A model generated the notes under the pieces. The model did no database searches. It saw nothing but the letters and a program-made list of their open reading frames with translations, and was not told where the DNA came from. From Allolobophora icterica (Eukaryota > Annelida > Clitellata > Crassiclitellata > Lumbricidae), in NCBI GenBank assembly GCA_963556255.1, contig OY744615.1:21668696-21732695 (forward strand): a stretch of 64,000 bases of DNA, in the 5' to 3' direction. Below, in pieces: positions 12,161 through 24,900 of this stretch. Made by a program: the position numbers and the translations under genes. The first letter of the stretch is position 1. Each line of letters begins with the position of its first letter.

Positions 12161-15079
12161 TATAAACGCATGGTTAGATAGATAGACGCAAATGCCCTGA
12201 CTGCTACTTGGGACAAACCGATTTGTTCTGGATCGAAATTAACCAAATCTTAACTTTAACTATCTACTTTTTACTGAAAGACTGACAGCAGACCGAATTA
12301 TTTCAGGACTTGGTTTTCTGAGTGCTGAAAAACAGCCAGAACATACTGAACTCACTCACTCAGCATTGCCATTCTACATCTATGTAGTGAAGGAGGTATA
12401 TCGAGGCGTATTCGAGGAGTGAGTCTTTTGCTTATTGTACACTGCAGTTTCCATTCAGATACTATGCGGAAGAAATTCAAAGTCAAACCATCGCAGCCGT
12501 TGCGTTTATCTTTTCCACTTCATCATAACTCCATTAGGCAGCGCTGATTGCTTCCCGCACTTCGACTGGAAAAATAAAGGAGGAAAAGGGTTAATGGAAA
12601 ACCTCCGGCAGGCCACACCCGGCCGGGGCATGCGCGTGAACCCGGAAGGAAGTTGGAGGTCATGCGACCGCAAACGGTCTCTCTACACCCCTCTGATAAA
12701 TGCCCCTTGGGCGCTGATGGAAATGGCGATTGGACAAGTCCCCATGGAGACGGAGGCCAGTTGGTCCCCATGGTGACAAGGCGCATTTGGTCGACGTGGT
12801 GACAGCTTTGACGATATGGCAGATTTAAGGTACAGGACTAAAATATTAAGGCATTACGGTCAATCGGTTAGTCAAGCGGAGGCCGTTAGTTTCTCTTTTC
12901 GTCGCCAGTGAAGCGCACCTAGCGGCTGCCGGAAAACTTATGCATGCAATCTCCGTCGCTCGACAGTTAACTGTTGAACCGAAGGCTACAGGTTCAGCTT
13001 CTCGGCGTTTCTTATGATTATTCTGGCTGCTGCGTTTCTAAATCAGACAGTAAATTGAGGACTGGATATATAAATAAAAACTGCACACGCCTCGTTGAAA
13101 TGTAACGCTTTATCAGAGCAGTGTGAATGCAAACTTCAATGCTCTTAATTGACTCGATCTATGGATATTCTGACTCTTTCTCTGCCACGCACAACAGTTT
13201 TTGGGTTCTAGGGCTTTGTCGGCGACTGGTTCAAGGTTTTAGAATTCACTGCATTGTTCCGTAGTTCTTTCGGTTTTATTGTCGTTCATAACTAAACTTT
13301 AAAATTCACCTTTTCAGCTTGTCTACCGGATCGCGATAACTTACATCTGGTTTCAATGAGTTATCGGATTCCGAAATGTCCTTCTAACGCATTATGATCT
13401 TGACTGCGATTTCACTTGAAGTGTCAACCGATTGCTGCTTTTGTGAATTACGATAGCGGCGAAGCCCTTAGGTTAGATTAGATAGATTGAGCCTCATATT
13501 TTCAGATTGCTTATCTTTTTTAAACTGTCTCACGCTCTCTGCGGATTCACGGACTTCGGCTGGTTCTGTTCAATTGATTGTTTTAATCGTGATGCATCAT
13601 GCATGCACAGTGAATCATGACAGGGGTGCTATGGAAGTTTCAAGAAGAGATTATAAGTAGTTGCACAGTGAAGTTCTGAAAACATGACACCATCGATTAG
13701 ATAGACAACGGACCAAGTATACCGAGCGGTTTTTGATCAACACCATAAGAGGTTTAAGATAATTTATTTGGCAATCGGTTTCACGGCAGATTCTCAATAT
13801 TATTAATCTCTCGCCATTCGATCATTTCCTCAATCTTATTCATCCCTGAATTACTTCGCTTGGTATTAATCCGTCTATCTTAACCGATCCATCAACCTAA
13901 TTATGTCATCAGGCATCATTCTCTCTGTCTCTTCTCGCTGTATCTCTCTTTCGATATGCCTCCATCTTGCTCTGTCTTGCGTTATCCCCCTCTGCCTGCT
14001 CTATGCCCTTATACCCCAATATCTGAAAGAAGATCTTGAAATCATATTTATCACAACATTTGAAATTTATTAGTTTTCTTCAAAGATTATCAATAACTAG
14101 TGTGACTTTTGAAGGTTTCACTATTATTAAGTTTAGAGAACATGTCAATCCTAATATCTGTTTAGGTGATAGACCTACGCATGTTTACGTGATTTTAACA
14201 AAACTCCCGCGAAGCTTTGTCCCCGAGGACGGAACTTAAGCTTGTAAGATGTGTAAACCATCTTTAAGCCATCTTTAAGCCAACACACAGCACTTACACT
14301 AATACACCGCAGAAATGCAGCAGCAAGACACGTTTTAAACTCTCCGATTGCGCTGGTACTCAAAGAGCAAGCCCGAAATGATGGAGGACTAAGTTTTAAA
14401 GGATGGAGAACTAAGCCCACATGGCCCGGTCTTCCATGGTTGTTCATAGAGGAAGGCCTACTAACGTCCGAGTTCGATGCTGAACTTTGAAAGAAGGACA
14501 ATATAAAATACAGTTGTATATTGTATTGTGTACAAATAAAGGATGAGGAAACCATCTACGAGTTCCTGTAGCTGAAACGCGTTAGTCTTTGAGGCTGAAC
14601 TTTATACTTTGGAAACATTTTGCTTAAGTACAGATCCAAGGTTCTTTTGAAAGTGGATGCAGCACTGAATCTGGTCTCATGCACTATTTAAGAAAACAGC
14701 ATCCAAAACACACCTACTAAATATTACCGCAATTTTAACCAGGTAGAATCCCAATACACTGACTGAATCCAACTTCAATTTTCAACAACACACAACACTC
14801 GAAAGCAGTCACTGGACCTAACCTCGATGTTTAACTAAACAGCATCAAATATGCGAATTCTTCAATGATATGTGTTTTCTTGACCAGACAATGAATTTCA
14901 GAAATACTCTTTCTGAATTTCTGACATATGCAGCATTATTTCGATTAAAAAATTAATTCATTAATAAGATAAAAGTTTGGTCTGAGTGGATGTGTGTTTG
15001 AACAGTTGATTGATGGACTCCGATCGATTGACTTTGACTGATCGATCTCTAGCAAACATCTGTCTGTTTTCTGGCTTAG
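12161..15079. other. upstream region of the spliced host gene; no exon found
   Basis: The host gene should have a signal-peptide exon upstream of 15080 that ends in phase 1. I looked here and found none with a compatible donor. Open frames at 12435-12786 and 14175-14555 have no recognisable domain. Confidence 0.35.
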
Positions 15080-15221
15080 TTTCCGAATGTCAGTTCCCGG
15101 TGGAGTGGCACGGAGAGTGGTTCGAGGGCGGTTCAGGTGGTATTACCATATCGGCTACGAACATCAGCCGCAAAGGAATCTGCGTCGAAGCAGAACATGA
15201 ATTCTACCTCCTTCACAACAG
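15080..15221 (+). CDS. host gene exon A, DUF7044-like N-terminal domain
   Basis: The acceptor TTTTCTGGCTTAG precedes the exon. The donor is AACAG|GCAAGT, a GC donor. The first two bases complete a codon, then 46 codons and two bases follow. The translation has Cys-Gln-Phe-Pro, Trp-His-Gly-Glu-Trp-Phe and a later Gly-Ile-Cys. This is the Cys-Phe-Pro/Trp-x-Gly-x-Trp pattern that I associate with DUF7044 in invertebrate secreted proteins. The next GT (15226) would put exon B out of frame, which supports the GC donor. The preceding exon is missing. Confidence 0.7.
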
Positions 15222-15445
15222 GCAAGTGTATTCAGGATTCATCCCGACCCATCGTGAATCAAACCGACCATCAATGACTTCGAAATATTCAAAATCTTCG
15301 AAAATCTTCTTTAGATTTTCCTTGTTTATATTCCTCCAGAATTCATTTATATTTTAAACGATATTATTTCGTTGTCAATAATTAAATGAACCCTAATGAT
15401 GACATCCATTTCTGAAGTAACGATGCCAATCAGTACCAACAACAC

Positions 15446-15552
15446 CGTGCGTGTGTGCGTGTGTGCGTGTGTGCGTGTGTGCGTGTGTGCGTGTGTGCGT
15501 GTGTGCGTGTGTGCGTGTGCGTGTGCGTGTGCGTGTGCGTGTGCGTGTGCGT

Positions 15553-15596
<44 letters not shown>
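15446..15596. repeat. (GTGTGC)n/(GT)n microsatellite
   Basis: GTGTGC and GTGC units pass into pure GT. It lies in the first recognised intron of the host gene. Confidence 0.95.
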
Positions 15597-15598
<2 letters not shown>

Positions 15599-15966
15599 AA
15601 GTTCTAATTCAGAACTATACATGACTCACATTCATCGAGATTTCTTTGAATTATTTGAAATGCTATAGGAACATTCAGCGAGTGCTTGGTTTTAGATCCA
15701 ATAAATTAATTTTAAATTATTTTATTAACACCATTGACTTCGTTTCATTCAAAGTCACTTTCGAAGATTTTTTGTTCGTGCAGTCGAACGCAACTGTATA
15801 TGTTGTCGGTTTCACCGTCCGCCTATCATTCACTTCACCTGTCTCAGTGCATATCTTTGCATCAGTTCCGGTGTCTGTGTGCATGTATGCCTAGGTATCA
15901 ATCTTTCCTTTCTTAAGCCCCAGTTCTAGGCTCTGTTTGCATTTTCATTTCCGAACAAAACCACAA

Positions 15967-16148
<182 letters not shown>

Positions 16149-16685
16149 ATTATATACATAGCATAGTAGTATATATATTCCATTGTACCATATATTAAAT
16201 TATATATAGACCTATAGTCCTATATATATGTATATATGTACAATATACATATATACATATATATTAAATCTTTCGTTTACATTCGATGCAGTATAGCATG
16301 TGTTCAATTCGTTCGTCTGTTGTCCGTTCATTCATTCGGTTATTGAAAACGGAGCTAGTTTTCGTGGCGGACTCATACATATTTCTACGCGTCTTCCGGT
16401 CGACTGGTTTTACACGGCTTCCGGCGTACCCGGTTGATTAATCCGCGGGCAAACACGGCCTTAGTTGACCGACCAGATGACGCTTCGAGGTCTTCTCTCG
16501 TGCTCCCTTTCCAGCTGCAGATTATGACTCAGTCTCGGTCGATGAGAAAGTCTCGCCCGTCGTCTGCAGTTTCTTTAGACTTGAAGGCTGCAGACGAAGC
16601 AATCGAAGGAACAAAGCCGCGGAAGAACACACTTGGACAGAGTCGTGTCTGTAAGGAGGAGATACCAGCGTGTTGGCTGACCATG

Positions 16686-16866
16686 TGTGACACACAGTGG
16701 CTGATTGGTTTGGGCGATCTGCTAAGTTACGCAGTGTGCATGGGTTCGCGCCTCGTTTGAGACAGTCATTGTGTAAGTGTCTATGGACCTTGAGCAAGTC
16801 TTTCACGCACAAGTCCTCATCAACTTCGGTTAATGCTAAGCCATCAGATAGTGGCGCTTAATAAAC
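16686..16866 (+). mobile_element. tRNA-derived SINE, family A
   Basis: A-box-like CAGTGGCTGATTGG and B-box-like GGGTTCGCGCCTC are followed by CTATGGACCTTGAGCAAG and the tail GATAGTGGCGCTTAATAAA. The same body and tail occur at 53131-53280 (plus) and 59147-59300 (minus). Confidence 0.65.
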
Positions 16867-17814
16867 ACAGAAAAATGTTCATGCAATCAGTTAATATGGC
16901 TTCTAATCAACCGTAGCTGACGAACACAAGTAATTGGATGTAGGACGCAGAGACTCTTTCTTGGAGACTGACAGGAAGACACCTTGACTAGTTTCTCTTC
17001 TTCAGTGTAGGCTAAACAGCGGACACTAACAGTCGACTGTCGTTGTAATCGTAGTCGTAATCGTAAACTCCAAATTTATAAAGCGCTACTCTAAAACTAA
17101 ACGCAAAACACCAGCTTAGTCACGAGCGCTGCGTCTTATCAGATGGGTTGTCCAGAGATCTATGTCCACTGGAGATCAGAGTCCGGTTGCCAAAGAGACC
17201 AGAGAGACAGAGTAGCTGAGTAGGGCCTTTTATTAGCTGATGACACTTTTGATTAAATTTCCATATGGTTTCTTATCAGACAGCGTTATGGTCGACTGGT
17301 GATGCTGAATGTATTCGACCGAAGCGTGTCCTTTGTTTGAATTCCGAGTTACTTTACATGCATAGTTCGTTGTTGTTGAATCGTGCAACCATTTATAGGA
17401 TAAAATGTCCAACTGCTAGACTGAGGTTTTCGTATCGGTGGCGTTCCAGAAAATTAGACACAGAAATACAACTGCAGCTTTGCACGATCGAAAGGAAAAC
17501 AATAATTAATAAGTGCAAAGTCGATTTCTTCAGGTAACTACGTCAACAAGGCACTGACACCGATCCATCACCCTTGACCCTTGGCTTGACCCGTCATGAA
17601 CCTTGGCCTCTTGCTGAAACTGACTCACAGCGCGCCGCTAGCAATCTTCACTTTATTTTAGGCACCGAGGAAACATTTTGTTTCCGTACATAGAAGTTTA
17701 GACACGGCGCTCAGAAATTGTGAAATGTTATTCTCATCCAATAAATTATGCAATAATATGTATGAAATAAAACTCTGGTTTACGGCAGTCCATATTTTGG
17801 GTTCATTTAATGGG
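16867..17814. other. intronic DNA, nothing recognised
   Basis: Part of the first recognised host intron. Short frames without motifs. No transposon ends found. Confidence 0.3.
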
Positions 17815-18130
17815 ATGCGCGATAGACCAGTGGTTAGTGTGCTAACTGTCGACCGAGGCATCGGGGTACAAATCCCCGCCGTTGCAGAAATTTGCCTCGT
17901 GATATCTGCTCTCTCTGGCCCCTATAGCCTTAGCCTACTCAGCTATGACGAGTACACTGACCGTACGCTGTTGGTGAGGAGATGAGACGGTGAGGGGGAT
18001 GACTGGCCACCCGCAGCCCTCATATTCCGGGGCTAAAAATTGAAGTCGTTAGCACTTCATACTCATGGCTGCATATCATGATAGTTTAAGGAACTGCTCT
18101 TCTCCTTAATAGATGATATCAACTGGACAC
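17815..18130 (+). mobile_element. tRNA-like SINE candidate, family C
   Basis: ATAGACCAGTGGTTAGTGTG (A-box-like) and GGGGTACAAATCCCC (B-box-like, able to form a T-arm stem) are spaced as in a tRNA. A tRNA-unrelated body follows. Only one copy is in the window, so the 3' boundary is a guess. Confidence 0.45.
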
Positions 18131-18473
18131 GATGGCATCTGTGGAAAACCAAAACCAATAAAGTCTGTCGAATAACCTTTCCACTTCTCAAGCGAATTCT
18201 TCGTCATTTCACGCGTGACATGTTTTCAAACTCTGTATCAGTTAGAAAATCAAATCTGAGTCGCACGGACACAGTCCGGTCGTCAACAATGAGAAAATAT
18301 GCATACCAATCGAACCAATCAATCAGTCAATCAGTCTAAACTTGATATAGCGCCCCTTAAAGATACCTACTCAGAGGGGCTCCCCACCCAAGCAGGGCTG
18401 ATAAGAGCGTATGACTCCGTTGTGCGCAAGGCATGATATTAAGTGTCTTCAATCATACATAAATAGTATACAT

Positions 18474-20704
18474 TAGGGTGGTCCACAGACACATGGTAAA
18501 AAATGAAGTTCAAGCTAGAAACCAGGCCACCCTCTCAGTTTTTTTAGACCTATCAATAGTATTATTGAGACAAAATTTCAGCTTCCAATTCCAACTGGAA
18601 GACGATGCTCACGGACTATGTTACTTTGTCATATACCGATAAATAGACATTAATTGCAGAAATGAGTGTGTTGAGCATACAAATGCATTTTATTTCAAGA
18701 TAGATAAAATATTGCTGTAATTTGACAACATATGTAATACAAGAACTGTTGGAAAGATGGAACTGTAAAATTTCAGAAGGTTTAATGAATTGGAAATGTC
18801 CAAAAATGTCAAAAACATCGTCCAGTCCATGAATATCGAATGTCGATTGTTCTTGTTTTATAATTTCAACACCCGTTACAGTATTTGACTCTAGAAACTG
18901 CAAGGCTTTGCAAGCACTGCGTCAACAGCAGACCTCTTTGTTATGTGATTGAGAACAGCTTTCATATTTGCCTCGACCACTTGGAGAAGAAACTGCTTTT
19001 CTTCTTCATCATTGGTGATGAGTCAGTAGAATTCCTCGAACAACTTCACACCCTCTCAGCCGTGTCGTTCACCACTCTCAACTGCTGAATTATCTCTCTA
19101 CCTTGCTTATAATCTTCATTCTCGATCCATTTCTCTGGTTGAAGTCTAACAAAAAAAATCACTCATCTTCAGGTGTGACAGTAGTGTCAGTGCTCACTGG
19201 GTTGTAAAAACACCCCAAAACCCCTCCTTCAGTATCTTAGCATCACTTCTCACCTCCTTTCACCAGGTCATTCTGTCGACAATTTTCACTTTATCTGTTA
19301 CAGGAAGTTGGTCTGAGAACAGTGCCAGACCTACAGCCTCGTCTGAAAGGTACCACAAGTGATTTTCTAGGACCTTCCTGGCAGCAACGCTAACCTCACA
19401 GTCAAACGACTCATATTGTCCTAGACCAATCCAAAGTGACAGATCTTGTTCTGGAGCCTCAGCAGCAAGTGGGGCCTTTGTCCATGCCTTTGCCTAAAAC
19501 AGGGCACCAAACTTCAAAAATCAATGAATCTGAGTTTCTTCTTGAATACATCAGGTTGATCGCGAAAAAGGTAGATTTTGATTGCATGCAGTAACTTGGC
19601 CATCCAATGTGCATGGTGAATTGGCACGGGGCTCTCCAGTGAATTATTGAAGACTGACTTCCAAGGACAACCACTGTCAGCTCAATGAGCTCTTTGTAAT
19701 TGTCTCTGATCTCTGAATCTGACTTTCTTTCAACAAACTCCTTGAGAAAACTGACGCTGTTTCATGGGGGCTGCAGTGCCGGATATGACTTCCAGTCCTC
19801 GGAAGTTGACACGTGTCACACCTTCCCAGCAGCTTTAAATCTCTTGAAGATTGGAATTTATGGAGAACAGGTGGACTGCAGCACAAGGTGAATACTTTGG
19901 CTAAAATCAATTCCATTACATGATGACGGCAGGCGAACCACAAGAGCTCTCACCTTATTTGTCATCCAGCAGACCACACAATCCGTTGAAATGCCCAGAG
20001 TTGACAGACAATGCATCAAAGCTCAAGGCTTTAACCTTGTCAACTGAGAGTTTTCACAACTTCAGAAGAATATGAACGACCATGAATTCATTGCATCCTG
20101 TCCCAAAGGCTAATTTGGGCACAAAGAGGAGTTTATTCACACCATCACCTGAAACCAGCACTGGCAGGCGGTCGACATTTCCTGCTCCCAAGAGCTCAGG
20201 CAGGGTTTACCCAACCCAGTGTAGTACCAGTGGCTAATCTGGTACAAATTCAGATCTTACAGCTTCATTATGCTCTATCCTGGCTTTCTTACGCACTCTC
20301 TTATGCGAAAGTGGCAGGGCAGAAGGATCACAGCCAAGCGCTGCAGCAATTGCAATGTAAAAGTTCACTTCTGAAAACATGTCAGCCCAAAACACAGGAA
20401 GTAGGCACCATGACCTTCAACAAGAACTGTACACTTTTTTGTTTCAAGTACCAGAAAGTAAATAAGTCTGATAACACAGCAGAAACTATTTCAAGCTCAT
20501 CTCCATGATAAATGTTGACCAAGTTATACGGCATCGAGATTTAGAACAAATACTACTATATGGTAATATTTATTTGTCATTGAGCACCGTCTTCTAGTTG
20601 GAATAAGAAGCTGAAATTTTGTCTCAATAATACTATTGACAGGTCTACAAAACTGAGAGGGTGGCCTGGTTTCTAGCTTAAACTTTATTTTTCTGGACCA
20701 CCCT
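18474..20704. mobile_element. DNA transposon with about 130-bp TIRs and 9-bp TSD
   Basis: The left end starts (T)AGGGTGGTCCA and the right end finishes TGGACCACCCT. Similarity between the inverted ends runs about 130 bp (18475-18605 against 20578-20704). The duplication AGTATACAT lies at 18465-18473 and 20705-20713. The interior has minus-strand remnants of a transposase-like protein with many stops. Examples are a Trp-Phe-Ala-Cys-Arg-His-His-Val-Met-Glu-Leu segment (about 19885-19943) and a His-His-Ala-His-Trp-Met-Ala-Lys segment (about 19595-19625). I recognise these as recurring in invertebrate transposon proteins but cannot name the superfamily. An 8-9 bp duplication fits Merlin or P-like elements. 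Confidence 0.75.
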
Positions 20705-20787
20705 AGTATACATGTGAATATAATACATACGAACAGATATGCGAATACATCAATATATATATAGTATATATAGTTATATACAGTATG

Positions 20788-20884
20788 TCATACATACATA
20801 CATACATACATACATACATACATACATACATACATACATACATACATACATACATACATACATACATACATACATACATACATA
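20788..20884. repeat. (CATA)n microsatellite
   Basis: About 24 CATA units, then degenerate units to about 21000. Confidence 0.95.
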
Positions 20885-21441
20885 ATTATACATTCATACA
20901 TACACACGTACATACAAGTAGGTATACGCATTCATCAATATATGCACGCATAGATGCAGACATACGTACATGCAGACAAACAAACATGCATACATATATA
21001 CAGTTATGCAAACTGAGCTCCAATAGGTCCATCCATAAACGGTCACTTTCGTCTAATTTCGCTTGAACTCAACTGACCACGGACAGTGGACAGTCTCATA
21101 ATGGACCTCCTGATTGCCAAATGGTCCTTCATGACGTCCGTATCTTTTTTAACAATGGCATCGTGCACCGACTTCCATTTCGAAATGACTGTTGCAACCA
21201 CCCTCTGCGCCATTACCACTTAGGAGAACGGTCTTAGTTGTTTGCTTATTATATGCCGTCTATACGATGCCGAGCGAAGAATCAACTATACACATCTATA
21301 GCTTATATAGAGCATGTATATTATGCATAAGCCTTTGCAGCACTGTGCTTACTTGCTTGCGTTGTTACTCGGGTTATTCGTGTCACTTTTGCACTGGCTT
21401 ACATTCCATTTGTATGTTTTCATGTACGGCATTGTACGTAT

Positions 21442-21443
21442 AC

Positions 21444-21512
<69 letters not shown>
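21442..21512. repeat. (TA)n microsatellite
   Basis: About 70 bp of TA, some 290 bp left of the Polinton. Confidence 0.95.
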
Positions 21513-21513
<1 letters not shown>

Positions 21514-21802
21514 GTACATATATATATACGTACAATTCCGTATACGCATATAATGTATGCATGCAAGTATATGTACGCATGTATGTATATATAGCCTAGG
21601 TATATATTAGTATGTTTGCATGTACGTATGAAGGTATGTATGTTACAGTGTGCATGTATGTATAGGAAGATGCGTTACATGACGCCTTTTAAGTGCTTTT
21701 CAAAATGTCCAAGTAGGCCTAATTGTTCCAGCAATGTCAGGAAGTAATTAACTGTAAGTTCTGCCATACGCTCGGTTCATGTTCACAACCTTTAGACTCG
21801 TT

Positions 21803-21888
21803 AGTAGTTATATTTAGACTATTCTGGGACAACCACGCAATAACCACGTGACGTCACGACCATCGTATGAGTCATCAGGTGATTACGT
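21803..21888 (+). repeat. Polinton left terminal inverted repeat
   Basis: It begins AGTAGTTATATTTAG and matches the reverse complement of 36944-37029 over 86 bp by eye. It contains overlapping CACGTG (21845-21850) and TGACGTCA (21849-21856) palindromes. The 6 bp to its left, CTCGTT, are the target duplication. Confidence 0.97.
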
Positions 21889-21945
21889 TGGTTAGGAATT
21901 TCCTATAGTATCTAGTAATCTAGTTTTACGAAAGGGCTTAAAGGC

Positions 21946-24900
21946 ATGAATGTCCATAATAAAATGGATACTCGAACTGATTTCAAGAAATCACCTAAAG
22001 GAATAAATGTCCTTAATAAAATGGACTATTCGACGAAGACCGTCAAAGAACTACAAAATATCGCTCGAGAGAGAGGTATGGTTGGTTATTCGAGACTGCG
22101 AAAAGCGGAACTCGTAGCATTAATGTCGCCGAGGTCTGCGAGCAACCCGCTAGACGCTCCAGTTCCAGACATTAAGGTTCCAACGCTTACTCCGGGTAAG
22201 TATACGCCTCCGTCTAATACTTGGAAATCTCGTTTCAGCCAAAACGTTTTGACCGAAATGGGGAATAAGGTGAGGTCTAAAATTAATTCTTTTTCAGATT
22301 GGTTGATTAGTTACGTGCCTCCTCAAATAGAAAAGACCGTCAACGATAAATTGGAATCGTTGAAGTCGAGGGTTTCGAGTATTTTCAGTAAAAATAATAA
22401 AAACAAGTTCGAAATCCGAGAGACCGCGAAAGCTATTAAGGGTTTTACTAAGCGATACACGATCGATGGATTCGGTGGAATCGACGCCACGTCTTTTCTT
22501 AATGCCGTAAGACCTCAGGTAGTCAGTCTGTTAGCGAAAAATCGTGGGGTAAAAGTTCAATTCAATCTTAATTGCGTAATGAAGAAAGTAGATATTAAAT
22601 CTGGGGAAGAAGTCGAAGCCGAACCTAATTTTAAATCAAAGACCGATATCATTTTAGACGCAACCGACGTGTGTGAAATATATAGCAACGCAGTGGATAA
22701 AATTAAGGAGAGCATGGCAAGTTTTCAGATGAGAGGTAGTAATTGGAGGTTTAAAACCGTTATGAAGTTGGATATCGATACAGTGGTATATAAGCCATTG
22801 AAAGGCAGTTCTTATATTCCGCTTCCCGAGTATTTAGCCAATAAAAAGGCTATTATTAACCTGAAAAACAACGACGATGAATGTTTCAAGTGGTGCGTTA
22901 CTAGAGCGCTGAACCTGATAGATGACCACCCAGAAAGAATCACTAGAGATCTAAAAGAACAATCTAAGAAACTCGATTGGAGTGGTATTGAATTCCCAGT
23001 CGCTGCTGATGCTAACGTAATAAATAAGTTTGAGCGTCATAATAACGTTAGCGTTAACGTATTCGGCTATGAAAAGGATGTATATCCATTATATATATCG
23101 AAGCACGAAAGCGATATCTGTGTAGATCTACTGCTTATTTCCGACGGAGAAAAGAAGCATTATTGCTGGATCAAGAACTTTAATAGAATGATGGCGGCAC
23201 GAACAGAAAAATCTGTAAATTCGATGCACTATTGTAAAAGATGTTTGCAGGGATATAGAGAGCTAGGTTCGCTTCATAAACACACCGAGTACTGTTCCCA
23301 ACACGAGGCGCAAAAGATAGAACTTCCAGAACCAGGAACTATGTTGAGTTTTAAAAATTATTATAGAAAGATGAGGGTCCCCTTTGTAGTTTACGCCGAT
23401 TTCGAAAGTTTTATTAAACCTATAGACACATGTCAACCAGATCCTAACACGTCCTACACCAACAAATACCAAAAACACGTTCCAAGTTCTTTCTGTTATT
23501 ACATAAAATGTTTCGATGATGACTTATATTCGCGAGCCCCCGTAATATTCACAGCGAAGAACGAAGACGATGATGTAGCGCAGATATTTGTAGACACTCT
23601 TATAGATGATATAAAAGATATTTACAAGCGATTTAAATTTCCAAAAGACATGATATTCAGGAAGGAAGACAAGGAGCTATACGACTCGGCTACTGTTTGC
23701 CACATTTGCGAAGGCGAACTAGGCGATGATCGAGTTCGAGACCACTGTCATTTAACTGGAAAATATAGAGGAGCCGCTCATACAATTTGTAATTTACGCC
23801 ATAGAGTCCCTAAGTTTATCCCGGTACTGCTACATAATTTATCCGGATACGACAGTCATTTATTCGTAAAGAAACTACGAGGCGATGATAACGAAAAGAT
23901 TAACTGCATTCCTTGCAATGAAGAGAAGTACATCTCATTTAGCAGAGAAGTTGTAGTTGATAAGTTTATGGGTAAAGAAGATAAGGAAGTAGAGGTTAAA
24001 CATGAATTACGTTTCATCGATAGTTTTCGATTTATGGCTTCGAGTCTCGACGCATTATCGAGGAACCTAAGTAAAGACCAGTGTAAAAATATAAGCAAGC
24101 ACTACTCTGGTAATCAGCTCGATCTCTTGTTTAGAAAAGGAGCGTATGCTTACGATTACGTCGATTCTATCGATCGCTTGAACGAAACAGAACTACCACC
24201 GAAGTCAGCATTCTATTCGAGACTTAACGACTCGGACATTAGCGATGAAGACTACAACCATGCACTAGCGGTATGGAACGAATTCGGATTTAAAACGTAT
24301 AGAGAATATCACGATTTATATAACCTGTCCGATGTTCTCCTGCTCGCCGACGTGTTTGAGAATTTTAGAGACGTGTGCTGCGAGAACTATGGTCTAGACC
24401 CCGCTTGGTATTATACTTCTCCAGGGCTTGCTTGGGACGCCGCATTAAAGTTGACTGGAGTAGAGTTGGAGTTGTTGAGCGATTACGATATGATACTAAT
24501 GGTTAAACACGGGATAAGAGGTGGTGTTAGTACAATTTCACATCGTTATGGGCAGGCAAACAATAAGTACATACCCTCGTTTGATGACAGCAAGCCTTCA
24601 TCATTTATAACCTATTTAGACGCTAACAATTTGTATGGAGGGGCTATGTGTAAGAATCTACCAACTCACGGGTTCAAGTGGATGGGTAATGATGAGCTAA
24701 ACGACTGGAGATCAACGCCGAGTATATTAGAAGTGGACTTGGAATATCATAGAGATTTGCACGATCTTCACAACGACTACCCTCTTGCCCCTGAGAATAT
24801 TACACCCGAATTTTCGACTGTACCTAAACTCATTCCAAACCTGAACGATAAAGTAAAGTACATAGTCCATCATGAAAATTTAAAGCTGTACGAAAGCCTA

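Noticed and set aside
13013..13055. Signal-peptide-like start (Met-Ile-Ile-Leu-Ala-Ala-Ala-Phe) as first exon of the host gene
   Set aside because: The only nearby donor leaves phase 0, while exon A needs one incoming base. No other support.
15222..15229. GT at 15226 as exon A donor
   Set aside because: It shifts the phase and brings a stop at the start of exon B, whereas AG|GCAAGT keeps the frame.
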